From Telopea speciosissima (taxonomy: Eukaryota; Streptophyta; Magnoliopsida; Proteales; Proteaceae), in assembly GCF_018873765.1 (NCBI RefSeq), contig NC_057919.1, forward strand, positions 22,546,698 to 22,610,697: 64,000 nt of DNA, read 5' to 3'. This document shows, one piece after another, positions 30,694 to 43,477 of the stretch; the first letter of the stretch is position 1, and each line of letters starts with the position of its first letter. The notes under the pieces are model-generated. The model was not told the origin of the DNA and ran no database searches. It saw nothing but the letters and a program-made list of their open reading frames with translations. The translations under genes were made by a program, and so were the position numbers.

Positions 30694-33600
30694 GAAATTA
30701 CTTGTTAGGGTTTGGGTTTAGGGCGAAAATGAAATAGAGTTTGAGAAATAAAGAAAGAGTTTCGTTGGATTACCAAGAACACAGACCATCAATCTTCGCC
30801 TTTGTTCTTCTTCCACTTCCCCTTTACCAAGAACAAATCTCGAGTTAGGGTTTCTTGTTTAGAACAAAAATGAGAGAGAGAGAGAGCGAGTCACCATCAT
30901 TTCGTCAGAATACCTGGTTCTAGCGGTGGTGAACCTCGCTGGAATCCAGTGAACAAAGAGTAGTAATGGCGGTGAGGTGCAAGGATCAGGGAGAGCTGCT
31001 CTGAGGTTGAGGGTTCGTAGGGTTGGAGGTTAGAAGCATCATCTGATTCAGGTTAGTGTAAGAGTGGGAGTGACTCGGCGAATCTTAAGGGGTTTGGGGT
31101 TAAAATTGCTTTTTTATATTTTGGACCGTTGGATGTCAATTAGTCCACATGGCATCATCTAAAGGGGGTGCTGGAGGATCCAGCTTCTGCCACGGCTGGA
31201 GGAGAGCCGGATCCATTTGTAATATCACATGCCACTATCATCTTATTCCATGTTCACCCTTATTGTATCCTCAGCTGCATTACTTCTCCGTCCAGGTGAG
31301 ATGAACCAACCTCCTTGCTCTTAAAAACCCCGTTCTTCCTCACTCCCACCACCACTTGATATACAAAAATTTACAGTGAGCCTTTCTCCCTTAATGTCCA
31401 TGTCTCTCACAGTTCTTTGCTTTGGTGACTCATTCCAATGCCAGTTCTATTTGGCATAGGTTTTCACTACTTATTTATTCCTCATCTTTTCAATTTCCAT
31501 TTTATAAAATGAGATGCATAAGATGTGAGACCCCATTTCCCTAATGTAGTAGCACTACAGTCCATGTCTAATGCTCTGTTTTAACCTTTGAAAAGCCATA
31601 GCCGGCCGTACCTTTAATGGCTTCCAACCTCACCTTTTCTACTTGCTATTCCAAACTATTCTTCTTCGTTGTCCTTGTCATTCATTTTCTCTTCAATTTC
31701 GTCTGACCTGCCCTAGTAAAAATAGTTGTTTTTATCATCTAAGAATGCAAAATCGACCTAGAAAGCATACCAAACACAGCCTTAATGTAATTCAAATTAT
31801 TACCATAGATGATCAAATGATTAGTGCATTATAAAGCCATTGAACTATGCATTCTTTGCATCTGAGATCTAGAATTATTATTACCCTTGCCAATATAATG
31901 ATCCCATGATGCCAACCATCTAAACAGTTTTCATGGATTATAGAGAGGTCAATTTTTTATTCAATTTAAAATGGCTGTATAAGCATTGTGAGAGCATTAA
32001 TTGATAATCATTAAATCTCACTTTCTAATTGTGTCTCCTTAGAAACTGCAATGCAATTTGGCTAGTGCCCTTAAATACATTTTTTGAGTGTCAACAGAAA
32101 TTTTTTCCCCCTTTTTTTACTTAAAATGTATGTTGAAAAAGAAGTCTCAAGTCTCAACATCAATATAAATTGTACCTAAAACAAATTATTTAGGACCACC
32201 CACAAGTAAATTATTCAGGGTGTGGATGGACTTTCGAAATTAGGTCTTGAGAAACTTGGAGAGCAAAAGATCTTGATAATAAGATTATGGAAAAGGTTGG
32301 GCACACTGCCCATATACCGCAAGTTAACGTTTGTTGTGTCTATCTTTCTCTTCTCCTCTTTGAAATGATCCCATGCCCCTCTTGTATGATGTTCCATATT
32401 GGGCCTCTATTGGTGCCGCCCGCTAGCTTACCGCATGCGAGCCATGTGCCTATCCCTCTCCCTAATGTTACGATCTTCAATTCTCTCCTGAAATTGCATA
32501 TCCAAAATTTCAGCTTGCTTGCTTCAACAATCTGAAGTTTTTGCATTGAGCATCTAGGGTTTCTATAAGAGATTTTATTGTGGTTTTGTGCTTGAGCATC
32601 TAGGGTTTCTATAAGTTTCAATGAGATTTTGTCAACTTTGAGTGAGGTCAGTTGAAATCGACTAACAGTCGACCAGGGATCAGTCAACATCAATTGAACC
32701 CCAGTGACTGTTGACCCAAGAGCACTCAAGGTTGACGACGGCTTAAATGCCTATAAGAGTGTCTTTGGGCCTTCATTTTTTATTTCCAACTCTTGAAATC
32801 TCTGTTCCTCTTCTTGATATTAATAGCTTGTCCCAAGAGGCTCACAATACTTATAAAGAATAGTTTGCAGTCTTCTTGCTTTTAAAGTAGTGGCTCTACC
32901 AGAAAGGAAAAGATGGTCGGCGAAAGCCAAATGTGAGATGGCTTCTCCATTTTTAGAAACTTTAATGCCATGTACTCTCTTGGTGAAGGGCCAACGATAA
33001 ATGTGAAGATAGAACCTTCGCACAAAGAACAAAAAGATAAAGATAAAGAATCGATGAAAAAAATTCCAAAAGAGAATCATTGAGAAAGATGGCAAACTGT
33101 AGAGTCTCTACGCAGAACATAACCCAATAAACCCATTGGGGATGGAAACCGAATGCATTTAAGAAACATTCCTAAAACCTCAAGTTTATAGGGATTTAGT
33201 ATGTGATCCCATTTACTTAAAAAAATAAGAAGAAATCCCTACATGTTTTTTTTATTTATAGAAATCTCTATATGTTGATGCCTCTATGTGCACTCTAATT
33301 GACCATTGCGATGGTGCAGGGGCTACATAACCATACAACAATCTATTGACAATACCGTGATGCAGTGGGACAAGAGGTGTCAATTCCTGGCCCCACCGAA
33401 CAGATAGAGCCCGCCTCGGCTCGGCCCGTTTACTAAACATTTAGTAATCAGGACTGTCCCAGTGTGGGGTCCTAGCCAGTCAGGTGCTTGACCGGATCGA
33501 TCGATTCCAAGTCCGACCTAGCCCGCTCGGTTACAACCTAACTCTTTAACTTGTAAACTTCCCCTCTCCTTCCATCTCTCGATCTCCCCTCTGTGGTTGT

Positions 33601-33747
33601 ATCAATATTTACTTGTGTAAGAAAATTAAGAGAAAATTATATGGAATTTACCAGATTCGAGATACTTTACCTGAAATATTGCACCGATTACAATACCGAA
33701 TTTCTCACCAACTCCAATAACACCTAGTAGAGGACAAAAAAAATTAA
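30694..33747. repeat. 3.05-kb tandem duplication, unit 1
   Basis: The unit begins GAAATTACTTGTTAGGG and recurs almost identically at 33748. The difference in length is mainly a longer GA run in unit 2 (about 33922-33957). It includes sequence with plant telo-box-like TTAGGGTTT words (30704-30713 and 30845-30853), a repeated GAGCATCTAGGGTTTC segment (about 32548 and 32602), an RT fragment, and the first 550 bases of block B. No intact gene is seen. Confidence 0.92.
32820..33000 (-). pseudogene. LINE reverse transcriptase fragment, unit 1
   Basis: The minus strand encodes RWPFTKRVHGIKVSKNGE, AISHLAFADHLFLSGRAT and then ILYKYCEPLGTSY. This is the region around the catalytic FADD box of a non-LTR reverse transcriptase, but the second aspartate is histidine (FADH). 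No endonuclease or other domains are attached. The preceding 95 bases encode hydrophobic sequence that does not look like RT. It is a short dead fragment. Confidence 0.7.
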
Positions 33748-33919
33748 GAAATTACTTGTTAGGGTTTGGGTTTAGGGCGAAAATGAAATAGAGTTTGAGA
33801 AATAAAGAAAGAGTTTCGTTGGATTACCAAGAACACAGACCATCAATCTTCGCCTTTGTTCTTCTTCCACTTCCCCTTTACCAAGAACAAATCTCGAGTT
33901 AGGGTTTCTTGTTTAGAAC

Positions 33920-33960
<41 letters not shown>

Positions 33961-36828
33961 TCACCATCATTTCGTCAGAATACCTGGTTCTAGCGGTGGT
34001 GAGCCTCGCTGGAATCCAGTGAACAAAGAGTAGTAATGGCGGTGAGGTGCAAGGATCAGGGAGAGCTGCTCTGAGGTTGAGGGTTCGTAGGGTTGGAGGT
34101 TAGAAGCATCATCTGATTCAGGTTAGTGTAAGAGTGGGAGTGACTCGGCGAATCTTAAGGGGTTTGGGGTTAAAATTGCTTTTTTATATTTTGGACCGTT
34201 GGATGTCAATTAGTCCACATGGCATCATCTAAAGGGGGTGCTGGAGGATCCAGCTTCTGCCACGGCTGGAGGAGAGCCGGATCCATTTGTAATATCACAT
34301 GCCACTATCATCTTATTCCATGTTCACCCTTATTGTATCCTCAGCTGCATTACTTCTCCGTCCAGGTGAGATGAACCAACCTCCTTGCTCTTAAAAACCC
34401 CGTTCTTCCTCACTCCCACCACCACTCGATATACAAAAATTTACAGTGAGCCTTTCTCCCTTAATGTCCATGTCTCTCACAGTTCTTTGCTTTGGTGACT
34501 CATTCCAATGCCAGTTCTATTTGGCATAGGTTTTCACTACTTATTTATTCCTCATCTTTTCAATTTCCATTTTATAAAATGAGATGCATAAGATGTGAGA
34601 CCCCATTTCCCTAATGTAGTAGCACTACAGTCCATGTCTAACGCTCTGTTTTAACCTTTGAAAAGCCATAGCCGGCCGTACCTTTAATGGCTTCCAACCT
34701 CACCTTTTCTACTTGCTATTCCAAACTATTCTTCTTCGTTGTCCTTGTCATTCATTTTCTCTGCAATTTCGTCTGACCTGCCCTAGTAAAAATAGTTGTT
34801 TTTATCATCTAAGAATGCAAAATCGACCTAGTAAGCATACCAAACACAGCCTTAATGTAATTCAAATTATTACCAGAGATGATCAAATGATTAGTGCATT
34901 ATAAAGCCATTGAACTATGCATTCTTTGCATCTGAGATCTAGAATTATTATTACCCTTGCCAATATAATGATCCCATGATGCCAACCATCTAAACGGTTT
35001 TCATGGATTATAGAGAGGTCAATTTTTTATTCAATTTAAAATGGCTGTATAAGCGTTGTGAGAGCATTAATTGATAATCATTAAATCTCACTTTCTAATT
35101 GTCTCCTTAGAAACTGCAATGCAATTTGGCTAGTGCCCTTAAATACATTTTTTGAGTGTCAACACAAATTTTTTTCCCCTTTTTTTACTTAAAATGTATG
35201 TTGAAAAAGAAGTCTCAAGTCTCAACATCAATATAAATTGTACCTAAAACAAATTATTTAGGACCACCCACAAGTAAATTATTCAGGGTGTGGATGGACT
35301 TTCGAAATTAAGTCTCGAGAAACTTGGAGAGCAAAAGATCCTGGTAATAAGATTATGGAAAAGGTTGGGCACACTGCCCATATACCGCAAGTTAACGTTT
35401 GTTGTGTCTATCTTTCTCTTCTCCTCTTTGAAATGATCCCATGCCCCTCTTGTATGATGTTCCATATTGGGCCTCTATTGGTGCCGCCCGCTAGCTTACC
35501 GCATGCGAGCCATGTGCCTATCCCTCTCCCTAATGTTACGATCTTCAATTCTCTCCTGAAATTGCGTATCCAAAATTTCAGCTTGCTTGCTTCAACAATA
35601 TGAAGTTTTTGCTTTGAGCATCTAGGGTTTCTATAAGAGATTTTGTTGTGGTTTTGTGCTTGAGCATCTAGGGTTTCTATAAGTTTCAATGAGATTTTGT
35701 CAACTTTGAGTGAGGTCAGTTGAAATCGACTAACAGTCGACCAGGGATCAGTCAACATCAATTGAACCCCAGTGACTGTTGACCCAAGAGCACTCAAGGT
35801 TGACGACGGCTTAAATATCTTTAAGAGTGTCTTTGGGCCTTCATTTTAGATTTCCAACTCTTGAAATCTCTGTTCCTCTTCTTGATATTAATAGCTTGTC
35901 CCAAGAGGCTCACAATACTTATAAAGAATAGTTTGCAGTCTTCTTGCTTTTAAAGTAGTGGCTCTACCAGAAAGGAAAAGATGGTCGGCGAAAGCCAAAT
36001 GTGAGATGGCTTCTCCATTTTTAGAAACTTTAATGCCATGTACTCTCTTGGTGAAGGGCCAACGATAAATGTGAAGATAGAACCTTCGCACAAAGAACAA
36101 AAAGATATAAAGATAAAGAATCGACGGAAAAAAAATTCCAAAAGAGAACCATTGAGAAAGATGGCAAACTGTAGAGTCTCTACGCAGAACATAACCCAAT
36201 AAACCCATTGGGGATGGAAACCGAATGCATTTGAGAAACATTCCTAAAACCTCAAGTTTATAGGGATTTAGTATGTGATCCCATTTACTTAAAAAAAAAA
36301 GAAGAAATCCCTACATGTTTTTTTTTTTTATAGAAATCTCTACATGTTGATGCCTCTATATATGTGCACTCTAATTGACCATTGTGATGGTGCAGGGGCT
36401 ACATAACCATACAACAATCTATTGACAATACCGTGATGCAGTGGGACAAGAGGTGTCAATTCCAGGCCCCGCCCGACAGACCCGACAGAGCCCGCCTCGG
36501 CTCGGCCCGTTTACTAAACATTTAGTAATCAGGGCTGTCCCAGTGTGGGGTCCTAGCCCGTCAGGTGCCTGACCGGATCGATCAATTCCAGGTCCGACCT
36601 AGCCCGCTCGGGTACAACCTAACTCTTTAACTTGTAAACTTTCCCTCTCCTTCCATCTCTCGATCTCCCCTCTGTGGTTGTGTCAATATTTACTTGTGTA
36701 AGAAAATTAAGAGAAAATTATATGGAATTTACCAGATTCGAGATACTTTACCTGAAATATTGCACCGATTACAATACCGAATTTCTCACCAACTCCAATA
36801 ACACCCAGGAGAGCACAAAAAAAATTAA
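33748..36828. repeat. 3.05-kb tandem duplication, unit 2
   Basis: The second copy of 30694-33747, differing by roughly 1-2% by eye plus indels. GAAATTA stands at the start of unit 1 (30694), at the internal junction (33748) and just after unit 2 (36829-36835). This is a 7-bp microhomology at the breakpoints. Confidence 0.92.
35888..36066 (-). pseudogene. LINE reverse transcriptase fragment, unit 2
   Basis: The copy of 32820-33000, with the same FADH in place of FADD. The surrounding minus-strand frame is open to 36241 but has no further recognisable domain. Confidence 0.7.
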
Positions 36829-37150
36829 GAAATTATAGTTCAAAGTATTAAAAAAGGCATACAAGTTTGGAGGCAAACAAAAGTGATTGAAATGATTGTC
36901 AATTGTTAGGATTTTGAAAATTAGAATCTTACTTGGGTGAAATCCCAAATCCCAGATTTTGGAAAGGAGCGAAACCGAATGTCACACTACTTGGAAATAG
37001 CTGTACTATTTAAGGCCTGATTATATTACCCAATTATAGCCTGAGCCCGTCCAAGCCCAGCTCAATTATGTAAACAAGCGATCAAGATGCTGGTTTTAAA
37101 CACGGCGAAGTCCGGCTAAACCCGACCGAACCCGACCGGTTGGCACCCCT
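36449..37150. mobile_element. hAT-like MITE in Mic10-B 5' flank
   Basis: The element opens AGAGGTGTCAATTCC and closes GGTTGGCACCCCT, an imperfect inverted pair, with GC-rich words (CCCGACCGG) inside. It is the paralogue of 686-1426 without the 168-bp MITE. A third partial copy (about 33378-33747) exists because the tandem duplication ended inside it. Confidence 0.5.
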
Positions 37151-37295
37151 AATTGGAGCCATATATCATTTTACCTTCACTGAAGACACGAGAACAAAGG
37201 AAAAATCCGTGGGTTTCATCCGGTTCCTCACATTCGTTTCTGCTCGCCTTAGACCAGAGAGAAGAAGTGAAGCGAAGGGCTAGGAAGGTTCTCCA

Positions 37296-39413
37296 ATGGC
37301 GGAAAACAAGCAAATCACTCCACAGTTCGACCTAAACGCCAAATGGGATTCCTGCCTTGATCTCACGCTTCGTCGGGTAGTTTATTCGTCTTCGGCTGGT
37401 GCACTGAGCGGTCTCCTTCTCTTCAGTGGGTTAAATCACATTTTCTGTTTCCTCGTAACTTTAATCTATTCCTTTTGTTACAATAATGCATTCAAGTATT
37501 CTTTTTATTTTAAAATTTTGAACGAATTACATTCTGACTGCTTCTTATGGATTCATGCGTGTTGCGAAAGCTGAAATTCTAAGCGGTGTTTTCCCTTCTT
37601 GGCTCCCTGAAACGTGAAATGCTGGTTTTGTGTTCATACTCGGAAAATTATGATCTCTGTTTCCCCTCACCCCTCAAATCGGTTGAAAATTTTGGCTACT
37701 TTGGCAACTGGAAGCCAGGGAAAGTGAATAGGAATTGAAAATATCGGTCTAAAGATTATAATTCCATTTTAAGGATGTAAGTCTCACAAGGTGCCATCGC
37801 TATATCAAATAAGGTTCTTATTATTGTATTCTCTTTGTAAGAAGAGGGATATCGCATGGGAACAGGGCAATCAAGGCTGATTGCATCCTTGCAGTGGGAA
37901 CAAATATTAAAAGGGGTAAAATAAATTTCTGAGACTTCCCAATTAATGAATATTTTCCCCCTTAGTTTAGTACCTAAACTTCTTATAATCTGGCAATCTA
38001 TGGATTTAAAGAAAAAATTAATAGGTAGGAGCGCATTCTTTTTGTTTTGGAGAAAAACAGATTGCCAGTTAAGGCTGATGGCATCCTTACTGTGGGAACT
38101 CTTTCTCATGCATCCAAAATGCAAGCAACTCCTCAGATGTTTGTACGATGTGTTATAAGTATCCTCTCTTAAAATTTGCTGTATTGGAGTTTGAAATTCT
38201 GAATTGTTTTCCCATGGCTCAAAGACCACTTTCTACTTTATAAATGAGGTAAATCCCTTCATTTAGGGTGTACCCCAGAGCAACTTGTTACCATTACCCA
38301 TGACACGTCGTACTCGCCTTTTGTGTCCCCTCCCCCCTCCATCTGGTTACTTGGGTTTGTAGGCTTCATGGGTTGAATTAAAATGGATCACTGTTTACAG
38401 ACGTTTTTGGTTGTGAAACACAAGATACGATAAATATTACAATTCACCATTAAACTTGTATTCTATCCATGAAGAGCCATTCTTTGCTTCATTCATGATT
38501 CATCCTTCCTTAAGTTCTGCTGAGGCTGGTCTGAGATCTGCTTGCAATTTATTATCGCAAAAGTTATGTGGCAATTGGAGTAAATCTTCTACTTCTCTCT
38601 TACAATCAATCTGACAGCTTTCATATTGGCCACGTGTGGGGAAAATGCATTTAGGCAAGGCTAGTAACGTCATGTAGTTGAAGCGATGTTTTATTTATTA
38701 AATAACTCAATAAAATAACCATTTCCCGCCAATTCAACTCTTATCCTCTTTTCTTTGCTCCTTAGAAGCATCTTGCCTTTTCCGGTTCCACCAACTTTCT
38801 TGCTTCTTTCACCTGAAAGAACGAATATTTTCTCTTCTTAGGAATTCATCTGACTTGTAGATGATAGATTAGACACTATTGATTTTAATAAAATTAATTG
38901 CAACTTTGCCAGTGAAAGCCTGCGAAATCATATATAGCGAGTTGCTGGTTTCCATATTCTGAAAGCTAGCAGGTACCTCAAGAAGAATCTACTGCCTAAA
39001 AGATGTAGTATTGTGTTGTATTGATAACCATTGGAATCTATGGTTTTAATTCTTCTGTTGTAAATATTATCATGATCATCTAATGACTTTATATGATATC
39101 TCAATAGGGAGTCCTGTGACACGATGGGCATCTGTAGCGCTTGGTGCTGGTGTGGGTATTGGTTCGGCATACACTGAGTGTTCTTACATATTTGATGCGT
39201 CTCCTCCAAAGTTCACTTCTCCAAAACATTCACAATCTTCTGCATCTCAGGTATTCATGGATTTTGCTGCTCCATAGTCTTAACAAAATGGACATTTTTT
39301 TTTCTTCTTTCTGACATATCTACATTTTCTTGATATCTTCTGTTATATCCTAGGAAGTTTGTAGTCTCCATCGAAAACTTAATTTAAATGCTTCTATGGG
39401 CACCACAAGTTAG
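37296..39413 (+). CDS. MIC10: MICOS complex subunit Mic10-like, copy B (spliced)
   Basis: Paralogue of the gene at 1567-3703 with the same exon structure: exon 1 37296-37425 (donor GTGGGT), exon 2 39108-39250, and the tentative exon 3 39354-39413. The 91 residues of exons 1-2 differ from copy A at five positions: P8T, N12D, D14N, L33S and P75S. The RSPVTRW link and the GAGVGIG motif are unchanged. L33S puts a serine at the start of the first membrane segment (SSSAGALSGLLLF). Splice sites and frame are preserved, so it may be functional. The donor is weaker than in copy A (GTGGGT against GTGAGT). The third exon is as uncertain as in copy A. Confidence 0.82.
37426..39107 (+). other. Intron 1 of Mic10-B
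   Basis: Collinear with intron 1 of copy A. No feature of its own was recognised. Confidence 0.7.
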
Positions 39414-42400
39414 TTACCTGTTTTAGGTTGGATTTTTGAACTTCTTGTAATTGAGAGCATACACTAAGATGTAAAATTTCCATTTCCCAGCTTCTTTAAC
39501 TATTGTTGTTAATTTGCTTTGTAATGTAGCAAAACTTCTGTAAAATTTGGTCTATTGGCCATAGTGGCCAATTCTGGCAATATTTTGTGCTTCCCACCAC
39601 CACCCCCACATAAATAACAGATTTTACTAAAAGAAAAAGATGGGGAGTATAACAACAAAGAGAGACCGGAAACCCCTAAACCTTAAACCAAGCAACTAAT
39701 GATAGAAATAAAACTAAAAGGAAACAAACATCAAAGATGAACATCAACCCCTCAACTATTCTATGCCTCATCACACCTTGTCTAGCAATGTCATTAGCTA
39801 GGGAATTAACCAATCTCGCTCTCCAGTGGAGGAAAAGAAATGGAGGACACCAAATGATTTGGCAAACAATATGAGAATATTTCCATGGGTAGTATCCATC
39901 ATTTCTATTTCTAAACCAACCAATCACAATAGCTGAATCATCTACTAGCATGATGTTATTGAAACTTTCTCTTGAAGCAATCTTCAACCTATCCTCAGTG
40001 AAAGTAATTCAGCCCTGACAGAGTCACCTTCACTTATAGGTAGGGATGTCAATGGGATGGGTTAAAGTTGGTACCCGGCCCCACCTTATTGGGTTGGTAT
40101 GGTATGGCTATTTTCAGGTTAGGGTTGGGTATGGTAATTGAAAATGCCAGGGTAAGTGCCCCATCTTACCTCAACCTGTGGGTACCCATCCTAATTACCT
40201 TGTAAAATTAGGGAGCACCATGCATGTTTTGTGGAGCGGGGTGAGTACTAGTTTTGCAATAGTCCAGGTGGGGTGGATACCCTAATTGAACCCACCCAGT
40301 TTCTCTTCCTACTAATAGATCCCAAATATACATGAAGACAACAACAACATCCAAGCCTTATCCCAACTTAGTGGGGATGGTTACATGGATCCTAAAAGAG
40401 ACAATATAATGATAAAAAGGAAGTAAAGAAAATGGATGACAATAGAATAAAAATAAAGAAGTAGAAAAGTGGGGGGGGGGGGGATTCTGGATCCCAAATA
40501 TACATGAAGAATAGCACCTAAACTGTATCTTATGACCATGCCTACTCCTGATGGGCCTGGTGGTGGGGTTTCTGGTCAACTAAGGGATTAAGATTTAGAA
40601 ACCTTAATTAAACCAGAATCGCAGGGATTAGGAACTGTTCAGAACTGAAAAAATTTAATAACCCGGAGAATATTATTTAGATGAATCAGCAAAGTTTAAT
40701 AACAATCCAACAGTCTGATTTAAAGACACTGGAGAATCCTATCGGCATAAGGAAACTCAAAACCCAAATAAAAGCAGAATCGATAATAGGGAATTAAGTA
40801 CAAGGATTGAAAATTAGATCCAGGTTGCAAGAAGAAAATTTGATGGAGGAATCAACACAATATTCAGCAGAAATTGAAATCAGAAAAGCAGAAACAGAAA
40901 ATCAACTTACAGAAGCAAGCAATTTAAGATGTAGACTAGCAATAGGATTCTGAAATCTATTTAAAGGATTAAATTTCAAATCAGTATTTGAGACTTAAAC
41001 AGAAACTTGAATTCAGAATGTTAAATGGAAGGTCAACAAGACAGAAGTTTATCCGACAGAATAGTATTTAGCAAAACAGATCAGAAATAATAAAGTATAA
41101 GAACTAGTAATTGCAGGATTGAAGTAAGTTCAGAACTGACCTGTTTTCAATTGAAGAAGAAAGAGAAGATAGAACAGAAGATAAGAGAGGGGTAAGTAAC
41201 CAGGAATCCTCCAGAACCCTTACTTAATCCGCAACAAAGGAACAACCACTGAATCTACAGCAGTCCACACCTGAATCAACAGATGTCACCCTGAATCAAC
41301 ATACCACAGTTGCAGCCAAAGCTTTTCTTCATTCATAAATCATGGTTAGGCTGTTAAGCCTTCACAATTATTTATAAAACTAAAAAGACCAAACCCAAAC
41401 AAACTAAAAGACCTACCATCGACCAGCAGTCTTGGGAGTGTCATAATCTGACCAACAACCTTAATTAATAGAGAAACAAAACCCCAAACAAAAAAGGAAA
41501 CTTCCTCCAATTGATGACTGATCTGGTGGTGTCCTAAACTGATTCAACATCTTTTGAAGAATAAAAAAAATAGGGCTCAAATGTAATATTCCTACACAGC
41601 CTTAACTAATTACAATGAAAAAAAATAAAGAAATAAGTTACTAAAATCATAGTTGTAACAGCGACAAGGCGACCCAAGGCGATGGCCGGGTACCTAGGTC
41701 GCTTAGGTGTGTCAAGTAAAGTGGGGGATTTGGGTGCAGAATACCTTATTTATTGTACTTTAGTTTAATCTTAAAAGAGGCTTTCTGTGTAAAATTGAAA
41801 GTTGTTTTCTTTATTTATAAAAGCACAGATTTATCTGTAAAATGAATAAATATAGCCTTTCATATAAACACAAAACACCATTCCTCTGTTGCCCTTAGTC
41901 GAGTCCATTGGCCAGCCCGTCTGAGCTATGATTCTGTGCCGCCGGAATCAACTAGTGCCAGTGGAAGTGTTGCCAGAAATGCTGGGTGTCGTCGTTAGGG
42001 GTGGTGCCCAGAGGCCAGAGCCCTATTGCTGCTGTGGTGATATTTCCTTTTCACTTGGAATATATCTGGGTTGGACAATCAGGGATCTGTGTGGTTCCAG
42101 GTCTGTATTTTGTGTTCAATCAATGTACTGATCTATTAAAGTGTCTCTGATATTAGGCAAGCTTTGCAATCTACTTCTTCCTTTGGATTATAAAATGCAA
42201 TATAGGTTTGAGCTTCATTGAGACATATTGGGGTTATAAGCTGCTATTGGAGATTTGAAGCTCTACCAAATCCCAAAGTTTGGTTTCTATCTTATTAAGT
42301 TTAACCCCTGGGGAGACAATGTTGATGTTGCTCCTTTTTTGAACCTATGAAGCAAATCTGCTGCAGCTGGTTCTGTTTTATTGCCTGAACTCTTCTGATG

Positions 42401-43477
42401 CAGATAAAACGCAGATGTGGTCTTATTTTTGTGGAAATAAGGGCCTTTGTTCCCATGGGTTTTCTTTGTAATAGGCCACTTTAATGAGCCTAAAATATGG
42501 GGAAAGAGTTAGGGATATGGGATTTACTTTAGTAGTCAATCTAGTTAGAGTCTTTTTCTTTATTTTTAATTATTATTAAATTGTTTTAATTAGGCTAGAA
42601 TAGCTCTCTATGATTCCAGCCTTGTTTAAGTCATTTTTTATTTCTTAATTTATGCGAAGATTTAGCCAGTTAAGACTACCTCCGTAGCAAGCTATTGGCT
42701 GGAGGAGTTTTAGGCATAGTTTGACTCTGTTTTTTTGTCTTATATATAAGTTAGTAAGGGTTACTGCCCTACACACAAATTTGATGAATAGAAATTGGTT
42801 TTTGTCTTTCAGTTCTGTGAGATTTAGAGCTCTTCTGCTGTGGAAATTCAGTAGAAACATTATGGTGATTCTAGGAAGGCTTAGTGGTGACTCCAAGCTG
42901 GGGTTTGGTAGGATGCCATCCTAGAGGCTCAAGTGGGATTCCTGATTCATATCCCTCTTATCTTCTTGTTCTATCTTTTTTTTTTTTTCAATTTGTTCAA
43001 GCAAGTACGAAACTTCTTGTATTATGCACGTCACTTTCTATTTCAGTTTCTAGTTTGCATATCTTAATCCATTGCTGTTCTATTTTCCTGGTTGTTTCTT
43101 CTATTCTCTAGTCTGAATATCTGTTCTGAGTTCTAGTTTAGTTTCTGATTCAAGTTTCTGTTTTTTTTATCAATTACTGAAATGTCTTACTTCAAATCTG
43201 CTTCCTTAATTTCTGAGTTTACTTTCTGGTTCTGTTACTTGTTTATGCTTAAGTTCCTGAAATTCTAGTTTATTTAATCCTTAAAATAGTTTTGTTCCAG
43301 TTCCCTTATTTCCTGGTATCGATTTCTGGTTGTGGAATTCTGTCCAAGTATCCTACCCCTAGTAGGGTTACTCTATATCTCAGAATCAGACCAGATTCTG
43401 ATCAGATTTTACAGAGTTGTTTATCAGTCCAGTACTAGCCTTCAACCAGACTTTGGTGCTGTTCAGACTTGTCATAA
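39414..43477. other. TE-derived non-coding DNA of block B
   Basis: Collinear with 3704-4154 plus 5438-9090 of block A, without the Mutator-like insertion. From about 42398 it holds the LTR-like sequence starting TGATGCAGATAAAA. No intact gene is visible. Confidence 0.5.

Noticed and set aside
32340..35797. 129-codon minus-strand frame present in both 3-kb units (32340-32729 and 35408-35797)
   Set aside because: No recognisable domain. The sequence is low-divergence because of the recent tandem duplication, not because of selection, and has repeat-like words.
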